A DNA stretch of 64,000 nucleotides from Winogradskyella marina (GTDB taxonomy: Bacteria; Bacteroidota; Bacteroidia; Flavobacteriales; Flavobacteriaceae): the NCBI RefSeq assembly GCF_015645385.1, contig NZ_JADOET010000007.1, positions 147,234 through 211,233 on the forward strand. Reading direction: 5' to 3'. Positions within the stretch are counted from its first letter, which is position 1. Every line of letters begins with the position of its first letter. The notes below the pieces were generated by a model. That model was not told where the DNA came from. It made no database searches and was given only the letters and a program-made list of their open reading frames with translations. Below are positions 15,893 through 25,696 of this stretch, in pieces. A program made the position numbers and the translations under genes.

Positions 15893-17992
15893 TTAATTTT
15901 TAACTAGCTTATACTGCCAAAACACACCTGTACCTGTCTCAACATTTACGTGCATCGTGTTGTTATTATCTGACAATGTTGCTGTGTAAGTTATAGAACC
16001 AGGAACATCTACATCTGGCAATTCCCCTTGATTAGTTGCTTTTGGTAATCCAATATAAGAACCTTCACCCATTATGGTCAGTGTACCAGAACCTATATCA
16101 TAAGAATATGTTGCAGGTATAGATCCGTCATGTGGTGCCACAGGTGCGCCACAAGTATCATCACCTCCTTGCCATGGTTCTATCCATGTTTCCGTTCCTA
16201 AAACATTTGCAAAAGAACCGTCAGCTCCAAACACATAAGTGTCATCAAAGTAACAAGCTCTATCTACTACACAGCCATCATCACAAGAATACCAGCTTGT
16301 GTCACCAACATGTGGCCCAACAGCTAATGATCCAGCTTCTGCAGCCATTTGCCAAGTTCCAATAATTGGAGAGTCTTGAACACCATCTTTTACTAACTTA
16401 AACTGCCAAAAGACTCCTTCACCAGCTTCTATGTACACATTCATTGTATTGTTATTGTCAGAAAGTGTCGCTGTATACGTAATTGATTCTGGGACAGCTA
16501 CATTTGGTAACTCTCCTTGATTGTTAGCTTTTGGTAAGCCAATAAAAGCTCCTACTCCATTCAGAGTTAAGGCTCCTGATTCTGAATCGAATGTATATGT
16601 GGCAGACCCACTTCCGTCATGAGGTGCTACTGGTGCACCACAATTATCTTCACCACCTTGCCATGGCTCAATCCATGATTCTGACCCTAAAATATTTGTA
16701 AATGATCCATCGGCACCAAATACGTAAGCATCATCAAAATAACAGGCTCTTGCTGCCACGCATTCACCTTCACAAGAATACCAGCTTGTATCACCAACAG
16801 CAGGTCCTACTGCAAATGAACCATCTTCTGCTGCAACTCTCCACGTTCCAGCAATTGATAATTGTTGGGTTGCTGCTCTATAAAAATAAATATTGTCAAT
16901 AAATGCTGTGCCCTCACTAGACGGCGTTCCTTCATATTTTAATTGATGAATATCAGTCACATCAAAGCCATCTTGATCCGTAAATTCTGAAATTGGAATA
17001 GAAACACTTGTCCATTCGTTTGGTGTTAAATCCACGGTTACAGCGCGTTCACCGTTAGATTCGGTTGCACTGATTAAAAATACATCTACAGATTGTAAAA
17101 CATCAGCAGTCCATATATCTAAATGAATGTATTCCATTTGAGACACATCTATTGGATCTGCAAACTGATTACCTTGATAACTTAGGTTTGAATACTGTAA
17201 CATATCGTCACCGTTTAAATTAAACAGTGCCCATCCACTACCACAACAACCACCTTGTCCCCAATCTGGGAAATAGTCAGAACCTTCTACATCATTGTAA
17301 GCAGCACTAAAAATAGAAATAACATCACTTTCTGCCCTTGCAGGTTGTGCTGGTGCAGAATTTAACGGCTGCAATATCGCTGTTACTTCGAACTCCTCAG
17401 TGTAACTTGTCGTTTCAATTGCGGCACCCATGGCGACAACTGTAATGGTATACGTCCCAACGTCTTGATAAGTATATGATACTGTTTCTCCAATATTAGC
17501 TGAAATCGGATCTGCTGAATCATCCTCACCAAACGTTACTTCATAAAAAATTGCCGAGTCAGCTGTAGCTGTTACGTTTACTGTTTTAGAAAGTGCCGCA
17601 TCATTTTCAATAGTAACCTCTAAATTTTCTGGTGCTTGAAAAGAGACATCAATGGTCTGTAAAGCAGTTGCAGAAGCTCCATTTAAACCATACCCAATTA
17701 TAGAAGCTTCGTAAGTCCCTTCTTCATAGGTATGATTAATTCCGTAACCAGGCTCTATTCCTTCTGAAACTTCTGAGCCGTCACCAAAGTTAATTTCAAA
17801 ACTTGAAACACCTTCACCTAGTGGTGTAATAGTTACCAAGCCTGTATTGTCTTGTGTTACCACCACATTCGCTGAAATGTTTGTAGGAGCTTTAAATTCA
17901 TCGACAAAACTAGTGCTTGCGTCATCTTCAGTACAGCCATAAAAAACCATTACTAAAAGACATAATCTTAATGTGTGTTTTAATATTTTCAT
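15893..17992 (-). CDS. Surface glycan-binding lipoprotein with PKD domains, CBM-like domain and a duplicated module
   Basis: The 699-aa protein has a lipobox FYGC (Cys20). Two PKD-like domains (about 34-117 and 118-205, with INFGDGSE and TYQDVGTYTITV) are followed by a beta-sandwich domain similar to galactose-binding or CBM folds (about 222-372, ending AFIDNIYFYR). Two copies of a module of about 157 residues come last (379-535 and 542-699). The copies share four Cys at the same spacing (407/411/417/451 and 570/574/580/614) and motifs WYSC, YVFGADGSF, ETWIEPWQGG, CGAPVAPHDGS, SITYTATLSDNNNTM and GVFWQ(F/Y)KLVK. It sits where SusE/SusF-type proteins are encoded, 11 bases after susD, and should help SusC/D capture laminarin. 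No enzyme motif is seen. Confidence 0.85.
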   Translation of the reverse strand: MKILKHTLRLCLLVMVFYGCTEDDASTSFVDEFKAPTNISANVVVTQDNTGLVTITPLGEGVSSFEINFGDGSEVSEGIEPGYGINHTYEEGTYEASIIGYGLNGASATALQTIDVSFQAPENLEVTIENDAALSKTVNVTATADSAIFYEVTFGEDDSADPISANIGETVSYTYQDVGTYTITVVAMGAAIETTSYTEEFEVTAILQPLNSAPAQPARAESDVISIFSAAYNDVEGSDYFPDWGQGGCCGSGWALFNLNGDDMLQYSNLSYQGNQFADPIDVSQMEYIHLDIWTADVLQSVDVFLISATESNGERAVTVDLTPNEWTSVSIPISEFTDQDGFDVTDIHQLKYEGTPSSEGTAFIDNIYFYRAATQQLSIAGTWRVAAEDGSFAVGPAVGDTSWYSCEGECVAARACYFDDAYVFGADGSFTNILGSESWIEPWQGGEDNCGAPVAPHDGSGSATYTFDSESGALTLNGVGAFIGLPKANNQGELPNVAVPESITYTATLSDNNNTMNVYIEAGEGVFWQFKLVKDGVQDSPIIGTWQMAAEAGSLAVGPHVGDTSWYSCDDGCVVDRACYFDDTYVFGADGSFANVLGTETWIEPWQGGDDTCGAPVAPHDGSIPATYSYDIGSGTLTIMGEGSYIGLPKATNQGELPDVDVPGSITYTATLSDNNNTMHVNVETGTGVFWQYKLVKN
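15896..16858 (-). repeat. Internal tandem duplication in the glycan-binding lipoprotein gene
   Basis: Two copies, 15896-16369 and 16388-16858 (period 489 bases between equivalent cysteines), encode similar modules. The copies are still recognisable at the DNA level but differ at many third positions and at several amino acids, so the duplication is real and not very recent. Confidence 0.85.
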
Positions 17993-18003
17993 GCTTTTAT
18001 TTT

Positions 18004-19479
18004 TTAATATTCAGGGTTTTGATCCCAATTTCCATTAGCAAATTGAATTTCCTCAAGAGGTATAGGGAATAATTCGTGCTTACCTTCCGTAAATCCATCT
18101 ATTTCAGAACCCCTTCCTGTTCTTACCAAGTCAAAAAAGCGATGTCCTTCACCAACTAACTCAACTCTTCTTTCATGGAAAATAGCTTCAGTCAATGCTG
18201 AACCTGTAGAGTTAATCTCATTATTAGTGTTTCCAAAAGCTCTATTTCTTACTCTATTTAAATAAAGTTGTGCTTTTCCATCATTAATACCACCTCTATT
18301 AAAAGCTTCGGCAGCCATTAATAATACGTCAGCAAATCTAATAGCTCTATAATTGTTTGGGTTCGTTAAGTTTAAATCACCTGCAGCATCTTCACTTCGT
18401 TTTCTAGGCAAATATTTTCTATTAAAATACCCTGTATGTTTATAACCTGTACCATAAGTAGCTCCGGTTAAAGCAGCCCAATTTTCAATATCTAAAATGG
18501 CAACATCTTTTCTTAAATCTCCAGCTTCAAATGCATCTACAGCATCTTGCGTTGGTACGTTAAAACTAAAGCCTGATGAAAATAAAGGTCCATTATAATT
18601 TCTAATACCACTAAATCCAACAGCAATATTTCCTTCACTACATTGCATACAATCAAAACTAGCACCTTCAATATCTGTATATTGTACTTCAAATACCGAT
18701 TCTATATTGTTTTCACCTGCATGTTCAAAAATTGAATCGTAATCTTCGACTAAATCATAAGGTCCGTTGCTAATTAAGTTATCTAAAACAGAAGCTGCTT
18801 CTGTAAATTTATCTTGATATAAATACGCCTTTCCTAATAAAGCCTGAGCTGATCCTTTTGTTGCTCGTCCTACTTGAGGTGCTGCATAGGATAAATTATC
18901 AATTGCAAATTGCAAATCAGATTCAATTAATGCATACACCTCTTCAGGTGAAGATCTTGGGGTAACTTTTTCATCACCCAAAGCGAAACGCTGGTCTACT
19001 TTCAAAGGAATACCTCCAAACCACTTTACTAATTCGAAATTATAATAAGCTCTTAAAAATTTTGCTTCTGCTATAATTACCTCTTTTCCCTCAAAATCAG
19101 TTCTATCTTGAAATTCTAACAAATAGTTTGCACGATTTACACCTGCAAACATCCAATTCCATATATCTCTAAGGTTGCTATTCACAGGAGTATGGATCAT
19201 ATCATCGATTTGTTGATAACCAATAACATCTGTCGCGTCTCCACCTCCACTTAGAGTATTATCTGAGGCTATTTCACCTAACAACGCATTAACATAAGTG
19301 GTTTGTAATAAGTCATACGCTGCAATTAATGCTTTGTAATAATCGTCTTCCGAGTTAAAGTAATTTTCGGAATCGATTGAGTACACTGGATTTCTATCTA
19401 TAAATTCGTCAGAACAAGATTGAATTGCAAAGACTACCATAACGATAGCTATAAGTTGTGTTATTCTATTTTTTTTCAT
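18004..19479 (-). CDS. SusD-like outer-membrane glycan-binding lipoprotein
   Basis: The 491-aa protein has a lipoprotein signal (IQSCSDEF, Cys22) and the RagB/SusD fold signatures. The N-terminal part has DLLQTTYVNALLGEIASDN and WNWMFAGVNRANYLLE. A TPR-like region follows (EAKFLRAYYNFELVKWFGGIPL, GSAQALLGKAYLYQDKFTEA). The C-terminal part has RFADVLLMAAEAFNRGG, YLNRVRNRAFG and IFHERRVELVGEGHRFFDLVRTG, ending in FPIPLEEIQFANGNWDQNPEY. It forms the lid of the SusC transporter and binds the glycan at the surface. It follows susC by 11 bases. The specificity for laminarin is inferred from the hydrolases around it. Confidence 0.97.
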   Translation of the reverse strand: MKKNRITQLIAIVMVVFAIQSCSDEFIDRNPVYSIDSENYFNSEDDYYKALIAAYDLLQTTYVNALLGEIASDNTLSGGGDATDVIGYQQIDDMIHTPVNSNLRDIWNWMFAGVNRANYLLEFQDRTDFEGKEVIIAEAKFLRAYYNFELVKWFGGIPLKVDQRFALGDEKVTPRSSPEEVYALIESDLQFAIDNLSYAAPQVGRATKGSAQALLGKAYLYQDKFTEAASVLDNLISNGPYDLVEDYDSIFEHAGENNIESVFEVQYTDIEGASFDCMQCSEGNIAVGFSGIRNYNGPLFSSGFSFNVPTQDAVDAFEAGDLRKDVAILDIENWAALTGATYGTGYKHTGYFNRKYLPRKRSEDAAGDLNLTNPNNYRAIRFADVLLMAAEAFNRGGINDGKAQLYLNRVRNRAFGNTNNEINSTGSALTEAIFHERRVELVGEGHRFFDLVRTGRGSEIDGFTEGKHELFPIPLEEIQFANGNWDQNPEY

Positions 19480-19490
19480 TTTCTCTTTTT

Positions 19491-22400
19491 TTAAAAATTA
19501 AGGTTTACACCACATAAATAAGTTCTTGGTATTGGGTAGAAACCATAATCAATACCTCCTCCTATCGGTGCTCCACTACTAGCTCCTGGATCAAAACCTT
19601 TATATTTTGTAAATGTGTAAAGGTTGTTAACACCAAAATATATTCTCATTTTACTAAGACCTATTTTTTCAATTGTATTTAGAGGAATTGAGTAACCTAT
19701 TTGAACATTTTGTATTCTTAAGTAAGATGCATCCTCAACAAAAAAGTCTGAAAACAATCTGTTTGTTGTCGCTGCAGTAGTGACTCTTGGCACTGTATTA
19801 CTTGTACCTTCACCTGTCCATCTATCTAATACATAATTTAATCTATTAACATCAGTTACTGTTCTTTCGTAGTTTCTTACCATGTCATTTCCTATAGAGG
19901 CAAATGCATATGCAGTAAAATCAAAGTCTTTGTAGTTTAATGTTAGGTTAAGTCCCATTGTAACATCTGGAATTGGATCACCCAGATTTGTTCTATCATC
20001 TATTGTAATTTCACCATCGTTATTAATATCTACGTATCTAATATCACCTGGTGATGCTTCTGCCCCTAAATCTAATTGTGAAGGATGTGCATTAACCTCA
20101 TCTTGGTTTTGAAAAATACCATCTGTTTTATAACCATAAAAGTAGCCTATTGGTTGCCCCACTTCCATTCTTGAAATCACAGGCTGACCAACACTAAAAT
20201 TACCAGCTTCTAAGAAACCTGTACTGTTATTTACTTCAGTTACTTCATTTTGTAATGTAGTAACATTGTAGCTCGCGGAAACTCTAAAATCATCTGAGAA
20301 GTTTTCTCTATAATTAATTGCAAATTCAAATCCTCTATTTTCAACTCCACCAGCATTTACTGTCGGTGATCCTCCACCAGGTCCAAATACACCAGTGATA
20401 CCAGAAACAGGGATGTTAGTAATTAATAAATTATCACGTTTGTTTATAAAGTAATCTGTTGTAATGTCTATTTTATTATTTAATAGCCTAAAATCTAAAC
20501 CAACATCAAACTTTTTAGCTTCCTCCCATTGTAATTCTGAGTTTGGTAATTGTCCAATTGCTCTACCATTTGTTAATACATCATCAAAAAGGTAAGTCGC
20601 TTCTCCACTTAATTGACCTACGTAGCCATTGTTAGGAATTTGATCGTTTCCTAAAATACCGTAACTCGCTCTAAGTTTCATAAAACTAAATATACTTGAG
20701 TCTCCAAAGAAATCTTCATCTGAAATTACCCAACCAGCCGTTGCTGATGGAAAATAAGCCACTCTATTATCTGGACCAAATTTAGTTGATGAATCTCTAC
20801 GTAACATTGCAGAGAATAAGTACTTTCCTTTAAAATCGTATTGCAATCTTGTAAAGAAAGACAAGCGTCTTTCATCATAAGCATAAGACCCAACATCTCT
20901 TACTCCATCTCCACCAGTTCCTTGAGCTAATGCAATATCTGCAAAGCTCCATGAGTTATTTGGCACATCATATCCTGTAGCAAATAAACCATTTCCAAAA
21001 CTTTGATAGATGGTTGTACCACCTGTAAAAGTAACATTGTGCTTATCAGAGAATGTGTTTTGATAGGTCGCAAATATATCTAATGAGTAATCATTGTCAT
21101 TTATGGCATTTTGATCTACTCTACTTCGCCCTACATCAAATACTTTGCCTCCGTAGTCTACCATTTTAGCAAATGATTTACTTTCACTGTTAGCGGTATT
21201 AAAACCAATTCTACCAGTGACGTTTAAATTATTTAGCATTTGGTATTCTAGAGATGCTGTACCATTTAATTTCTTTAAATCATAATCATTATAAGTGTTC
21301 TCTATTTGTGCCAATGGATTAATAATTTCAATTCCTAATCCTGAACTGCTTGGAATTAAAGTAAAATCTCCATTGGTATCATGTGTAGAATACGTTGCCG
21401 GAATATTTAAGGCATTAAACAACACCGAACCTAAACCAAAGTCGTTTACAGAATCTCTATCTAAATACGTATATGTAATATTCGTATTAAATTTAAGTTT
21501 ATCTGAAATGTCTCCGCTAATAGAAGCTCTCGCCGTATTTCTTCTAAAATCAGACTTTTTAGGTCCGACGATACCTTGCTGATACAGGTGAGATCCACTA
21601 ATAGAATAGGCTATCTTCTCTGAGCCCCCTGAAATACTAAAATCGTGATTCATTAATGGCACCGACTTGTTTAAAACTTCTTCTTGCCAGTCTGTGCCCT
21701 GCCCTAATCCAGAAACATTAGGGAAAGGTAATGCTTGACCACCATTTGCATAGCTTTCATTCAATATTAAAGCATACTCAGTCGCATTCAATAATGATAA
21801 GTGACGTGTTGCCTCTTGAAAACCTGTATAACTATTGATTGAAACTTGAGTTTTACCACCTTTTTTACCACTCTTTGTTGTAATTAAAACAACACCATTT
21901 GCACCAATTGTACCATAGATAGCTGCTTGGGCATCTTTAAGTACTGTTATTGATTCAATGTCGTTAGGATTTACAATACCCAAATCACCTTGATACCCAT
22001 CAATAATGACTAAAGGACCATTAGTACCGTTAGTAGAAATACCACGAATCCTAATATCTAGTCCTGCACCAGGCGCACCTGATTGTGATGTTACATTCAC
22101 ACCAGAGACCGTACCTTGAAGTGCTTGTTCTACTTTAACAGGCTTAAGTTCATCTAATGTTTTTGAATCTACAATAGATACTGCTCCTGTAACATCTCGT
22201 TTCTTTTGTGTTCCGTAACCAATAACGACCACCTCATCAAGAGATTCCGTGTCTTCTACTAGAACAACATTTAAAGGTTCACTATTAACAATAGTAATCT
22301 CTTGCGTTAAAAAACCTAAATAGGAAATAACGACTACAGAATTTAATGGCACGTCTAATAACGTAAACTCGCCATCAAAATTTGTTGAAGCTCCTTTAGA

Positions 22401-22541
22401 TGTGTTTTTAAGGACTACATTAACACCTGGTAACGGTTGCCCTGAAGAAGCTTCAGTAACCGTTCCAGTAACATCTACATTTTGCCCAAATACTGCCATT
22501 GTAAACAAGAAAGAAATGAGCGTTAAAAAGTTTATTTTCAT
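19491..22541 (-). CDS. SusC-like TonB-dependent outer-membrane transporter
   Basis: The 1016-aa protein has a signal peptide (1-19, ending VFGQ) and a carboxypeptidase-D-regulatory-like domain (about 22-95, VTGTVTEASSGQPLPGVNVVLKN). The TonB box and plug (DEVVVIGYGTQKKRDVTGAVS, then IRIRGISTNGTNGPLVIIDGYQGD) and a 22-strand barrel ending in IPRTYLCGVNLNF complete the SusC layout. It imports oligosaccharides cut at the surface, together with the SusD lid. It is the first gene of the operon. The 248 bases upstream hold a candidate operator, and the SusR-like regulator gene lies just beyond on the same strand. Confidence 0.97.
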   Translation of the reverse strand: MKINFLTLISFLFTMAVFGQNVDVTGTVTEASSGQPLPGVNVVLKNTSKGASTNFDGEFTLLDVPLNSVVVISYLGFLTQEITIVNSEPLNVVLVEDTESLDEVVVIGYGTQKKRDVTGAVSIVDSKTLDELKPVKVEQALQGTVSGVNVTSQSGAPGAGLDIRIRGISTNGTNGPLVIIDGYQGDLGIVNPNDIESITVLKDAQAAIYGTIGANGVVLITTKSGKKGGKTQVSINSYTGFQEATRHLSLLNATEYALILNESYANGGQALPFPNVSGLGQGTDWQEEVLNKSVPLMNHDFSISGGSEKIAYSISGSHLYQQGIVGPKKSDFRRNTARASISGDISDKLKFNTNITYTYLDRDSVNDFGLGSVLFNALNIPATYSTHDTNGDFTLIPSSSGLGIEIINPLAQIENTYNDYDLKKLNGTASLEYQMLNNLNVTGRIGFNTANSESKSFAKMVDYGGKVFDVGRSRVDQNAINDNDYSLDIFATYQNTFSDKHNVTFTGGTTIYQSFGNGLFATGYDVPNNSWSFADIALAQGTGGDGVRDVGSYAYDERRLSFFTRLQYDFKGKYLFSAMLRRDSSTKFGPDNRVAYFPSATAGWVISDEDFFGDSSIFSFMKLRASYGILGNDQIPNNGYVGQLSGEATYLFDDVLTNGRAIGQLPNSELQWEEAKKFDVGLDFRLLNNKIDITTDYFINKRDNLLITNIPVSGITGVFGPGGGSPTVNAGGVENRGFEFAINYRENFSDDFRVSASYNVTTLQNEVTEVNNSTGFLEAGNFSVGQPVISRMEVGQPIGYFYGYKTDGIFQNQDEVNAHPSQLDLGAEASPGDIRYVDINNDGEITIDDRTNLGDPIPDVTMGLNLTLNYKDFDFTAYAFASIGNDMVRNYERTVTDVNRLNYVLDRWTGEGTSNTVPRVTTAATTNRLFSDFFVEDASYLRIQNVQIGYSIPLNTIEKIGLSKMRIYFGVNNLYTFTKYKGFDPGASSGAPIGGGIDYGFYPIPRTYLCGVNLNF

Positions 22542-22746
22542 AATTAGTTTATTAGATAACGTAATATTAGAAAATAAAAATCGTGATTTACCAAAAACAG
22601 GCTATACAAAAAACATACAGTGCAATAAATGCGATTAAAAATTACCAAAACAGCATTGCTTAACCCTTTAAATTACGGAATTCTCGGAATTAACTTTAAC
22701 TTAACAAATCACTTATAATTAGTTAATAAAGTCCCAAAAACCAGAC

Positions 22747-22797
22747 TTGTATAGGTAATGTATAGTTGAAAATTGTCGCTGTATAGGCGCTATAGTT
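22747..22797. promoter_or_regulatory. Candidate operator, copy 2, upstream of susC
   Basis: TTGTATAGGTAATGTA (22747-22762) runs into TATAGTT (22761-22767), and a second TATAGG...TATAGTT unit lies at 22782-22797. The second unit contains the inverted repeat TATAG-GCG-CTATA (22782-22794) and overlaps the stop codon of the regulator gene. The first unit is identical over 16 bases to 4018-4033. A binding site for the PUL regulator is the simplest reading, but this is inference. Confidence 0.5.
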
Positions 22798-25594
22798 CAA
22801 TTATATAATTAGATAAGCTCTGTTCGTGGTCTAAGCCCATTTTTTTACGAAGACGATAACGCTTCACTTCCACACTTTTATGAGAAATATTAAAAAGTGG
22901 AGCTATTTCTTTTGAAGACAAGTTTAGTCTTAAATACGCACATAATCTTAAATCATTTGGAGTAATAGAAGGGTGAATTGCCTTTATCTTTTTCATAAAA
23001 TCTTTATCCACATTATTAAAGGCTTCCTCAAACAGCTCCCAATCATTAGTATCATTTATACTTGAGTTTATGCGTTTTACGACTTTATTAACATCGTTAA
23101 GTGATTTACTTTTGGATAGTTCACTCTTAATATTATTAAGTAACTCATTTCGCTTTACCAAATTCATTGTTGCCATTCCAAGCTCTCTACTCTTATTATC
23201 TATATTTTGTTGTAAGTTTTTGTTTTTGATCTGAATTAACTGACGCTGGTTTTCTAATTGCTCTAATTTTAATTCTCTTTCTTTATTAGCAATAAGCTTT
23301 TGTTGTTGCTTTTTATAATGCTTTCTATTGAAGTAGTACAGAATATAAATAAAAAGTATAGCGAAGATAAAATAAGACACTATAGCTAAAGGTTTAATGT
23401 ACCATGGTTTTTCTATAGTAAAACTATAAGATAACACATTATTAGACATCATACCATTTGACCTTGCTCTAGCTTCAAAGGTGTAATCACCATGGGTTAA
23501 ATTTTTAAACACAACTTCTGAACTTAAAGACCAGTTACTCCAATTATCATATAACCCTATTAACCTATACTGGTAGCTCGTTGTGGCGAACTTGCTAAAA
23601 TTAGTTACACTATATTGAAACTTAATATTATTATTTTTATTAGAAAACAGTTCTGGCTTCACTAAATCTGATGGAAAGAGTTCGTCTGGATGTTTACCAA
23701 ATCCAACCCTATTTAAATTGATATCTAATGCTTTAAGCTCTAATTTATTTAAGTCAATGATTAGATAGCCTTCAGTTGTACCAATTAAATAATTGTTGTT
23801 AGACAAGTCATGGATATTTTCAAATGCCGTTTTACTTTTACGTACCTCACTAGAAATAGGCACTAAGTTAACTAGTGGTTCGCTAGACAATTTCCCTGGC
23901 TCAACATAAATAATAGCATCTTTAGAAAAGCCCCAAAGCTTTTTCCCATTACTATCGCTTAAAAGTTTACCTGAAAAATAATTTTCGCCACTAAGTAATT
24001 TACTTAGGACTGTATCCTTTACAAATGTTTCGGATGTACTATCATAACCAAAAACTCCTTCTTCATAATTATAGAGTATTCTATTATTATATGTTGCTAT
24101 GCTCGACTTGTCACCCTTACTAATTGGCAATTTACTATAGTCTATAACCTTACGAAAATCTGCATCAACCTTTATTTTAAAAACACCTTTATGTTCATGA
24201 TTTACCAGCAATTCATTTGAATTAACAAACTCAAAATATCTTGAAGATGTATTAAAACCTTCAATTTTATTTCTATACCTCCAGGCATCATCTACACGTT
24301 CTAAAACATTTAAACCTTTGTAATTACCTTGAACTAAAAGATTAGGAAACCCCTTAACTTCTTTTACTCCCCACGTTCCAATTTCACTGGATATTTTTTT
24401 TGCTTGAGTGCCATTAATGATAAACGTTCCTTTATCATGACCACAAAACAATGTACTTTGCACAATTGCCAAGCTCCAAACCTGACCTTTTGTACCTTCA
24501 ATAAACTTAAACTGATCATTTGTATCAATTAACTTATAGAATAACCCCTGGTTAGTACCTAAATATAAATAGTTATCCGTTTTTGCAGACGCATACACTG
24601 TGCCTAAAACACCTTGTTTATCCGTGTAAACTTTATAAGGTGAATTTAAATTAACAACATTAATACCATTATCTAATCCAAGCCAAATATTCCCAAAACT
24701 ATCATCCATTAAAGACAAAACGGTATTATTACTTAATCCATAGGATTGATTAATTTGCAGTAGTAGCTTACCATTTTTATCGACATGTAACATGCCATTA
24801 GCAATTGTACCTAAAACAAAACTTTCGTCATTTAATCTAGCACTACTATAAATACTAAACCCTTTTAATAAATTATTTAAATCTTGATTCCACGGATGTA
24901 TTTCTCCATTCGTTAAATCAAAAAAACCATCTTCTTTAGTTAAAAACAATAATCCAGAATTAGACTTAAAAATATTAACTACCTCTTTACGTTTAATTAT
25001 TTCTGAAGAAGACACTAATGTTTGTTCACCATTTTCTATCCTATAAATACCTAAATCAGTTTTTTGAAAATAAATAGATCCATTTACATTAAACATTTTA
25101 TTAATTCGTGAATCAGAATGTATAATATCAAAACTGTCTTCAGCTATATTGTATATATAGATCTTCTCAAAAGACTGAAACAAAACATAACCTTCAATAT
25201 TAATAATTCCCCAAAAATCTTCTTCTACTTTAATCGAGAGATCTTTATGTTTAACTAAAGAGGAATATACTAACCTACCTTGCTCGTTTTTGGTCCAAAA
25301 ACCAAAATCCATGTAACCTCCTGTATAAATCTTATCACCAACAATTCTAACTGATCTTAAAATTCCAGAATTCGGAGCATTATAAAGCGTCCATGACGCC
25401 CCATTATATTCTAATAAACCTTTATTATTAGTAACATAAATATAGTTATCTAAAGACTGATCTATTGCCCAATTTTGATCTTCGGCACCATAGTCTTGCG
25501 GCGTAAAAATTTGAATAGGAGGAATCTCCTGAGCATCAGTTGCTATAGTAAAAACAACCATTAAAACGTAGAGAATACTTTTAATTAATTTCAT
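22790..25594 (-). CDS. SusR-like membrane regulator (propeller, Y_Y_Y, HTH)
   Basis: The 934-aa protein has a signal peptide (about 1-21), then a beta-propeller region of two-component-regulator type (about 25-655, e.g. YIYVTNNKGLLEYNGASWTLYN and DDSFGNIWLGLDNGINVV). A Y_Y_Y domain (about 660-730, YQYRLIGLYDNWSNWS), one membrane segment (about 735-755), a Lys/Gln-rich coiled coil and a C-terminal LuxR-type helix-turn-helix (about 876-925, SKEIAPLFNISHKSVEVKRYRLRKKMG) follow. No histidine kinase or receiver domain is present, so it resembles SusR rather than hybrid two-component systems. It should sense a glucan oligosaccharide in the periplasm and activate the neighbouring PUL. It is encoded 248 bases upstream of susC on the same strand and divergently from the antiporter. 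Confidence 0.92.
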   Translation of the reverse strand: MKLIKSILYVLMVVFTIATDAQEIPPIQIFTPQDYGAEDQNWAIDQSLDNYIYVTNNKGLLEYNGASWTLYNAPNSGILRSVRIVGDKIYTGGYMDFGFWTKNEQGRLVYSSLVKHKDLSIKVEEDFWGIINIEGYVLFQSFEKIYIYNIAEDSFDIIHSDSRINKMFNVNGSIYFQKTDLGIYRIENGEQTLVSSSEIIKRKEVVNIFKSNSGLLFLTKEDGFFDLTNGEIHPWNQDLNNLLKGFSIYSSARLNDESFVLGTIANGMLHVDKNGKLLLQINQSYGLSNNTVLSLMDDSFGNIWLGLDNGINVVNLNSPYKVYTDKQGVLGTVYASAKTDNYLYLGTNQGLFYKLIDTNDQFKFIEGTKGQVWSLAIVQSTLFCGHDKGTFIINGTQAKKISSEIGTWGVKEVKGFPNLLVQGNYKGLNVLERVDDAWRYRNKIEGFNTSSRYFEFVNSNELLVNHEHKGVFKIKVDADFRKVIDYSKLPISKGDKSSIATYNNRILYNYEEGVFGYDSTSETFVKDTVLSKLLSGENYFSGKLLSDSNGKKLWGFSKDAIIYVEPGKLSSEPLVNLVPISSEVRKSKTAFENIHDLSNNNYLIGTTEGYLIIDLNKLELKALDINLNRVGFGKHPDELFPSDLVKPELFSNKNNNIKFQYSVTNFSKFATTSYQYRLIGLYDNWSNWSLSSEVVFKNLTHGDYTFEARARSNGMMSNNVLSYSFTIEKPWYIKPLAIVSYFIFAILFIYILYYFNRKHYKKQQQKLIANKERELKLEQLENQRQLIQIKNKNLQQNIDNKSRELGMATMNLVKRNELLNNIKSELSKSKSLNDVNKVVKRINSSINDTNDWELFEEAFNNVDKDFMKKIKAIHPSITPNDLRLCAYLRLNLSSKEIAPLFNISHKSVEVKRYRLRKKMGLDHEQSLSNYIIEL

Positions 25595-25635
25595 TTAAGC
25601 TAAAATCTATAGAAGATGAATCGATTTAAAGAATA

Positions 25636-25656
25636 AACACAAAATTCAATTGTGTT
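25636..25656. promoter_or_regulatory. Inverted repeat in the regulator leader
   Basis: AACACAA (25636-25642) and TTGTGTT (25650-25656) form perfect 7-base arms around 7 bases, 42 bases upstream of the regulator start codon. It could be a protein-binding site or a hairpin in the mRNA leader; no T-run follows, so it is not a terminator. Confidence 0.3.
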
Positions 25657-25696
25657 AAGGCTCTAAATATAAGCAAATAAACGATTTTAGCACTAT

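Noticed and set aside
15893..16858. Module duplication as assembly error
   Set aside because: The copies differ at many silent and several coding positions, so they are not the same sequence read twice.
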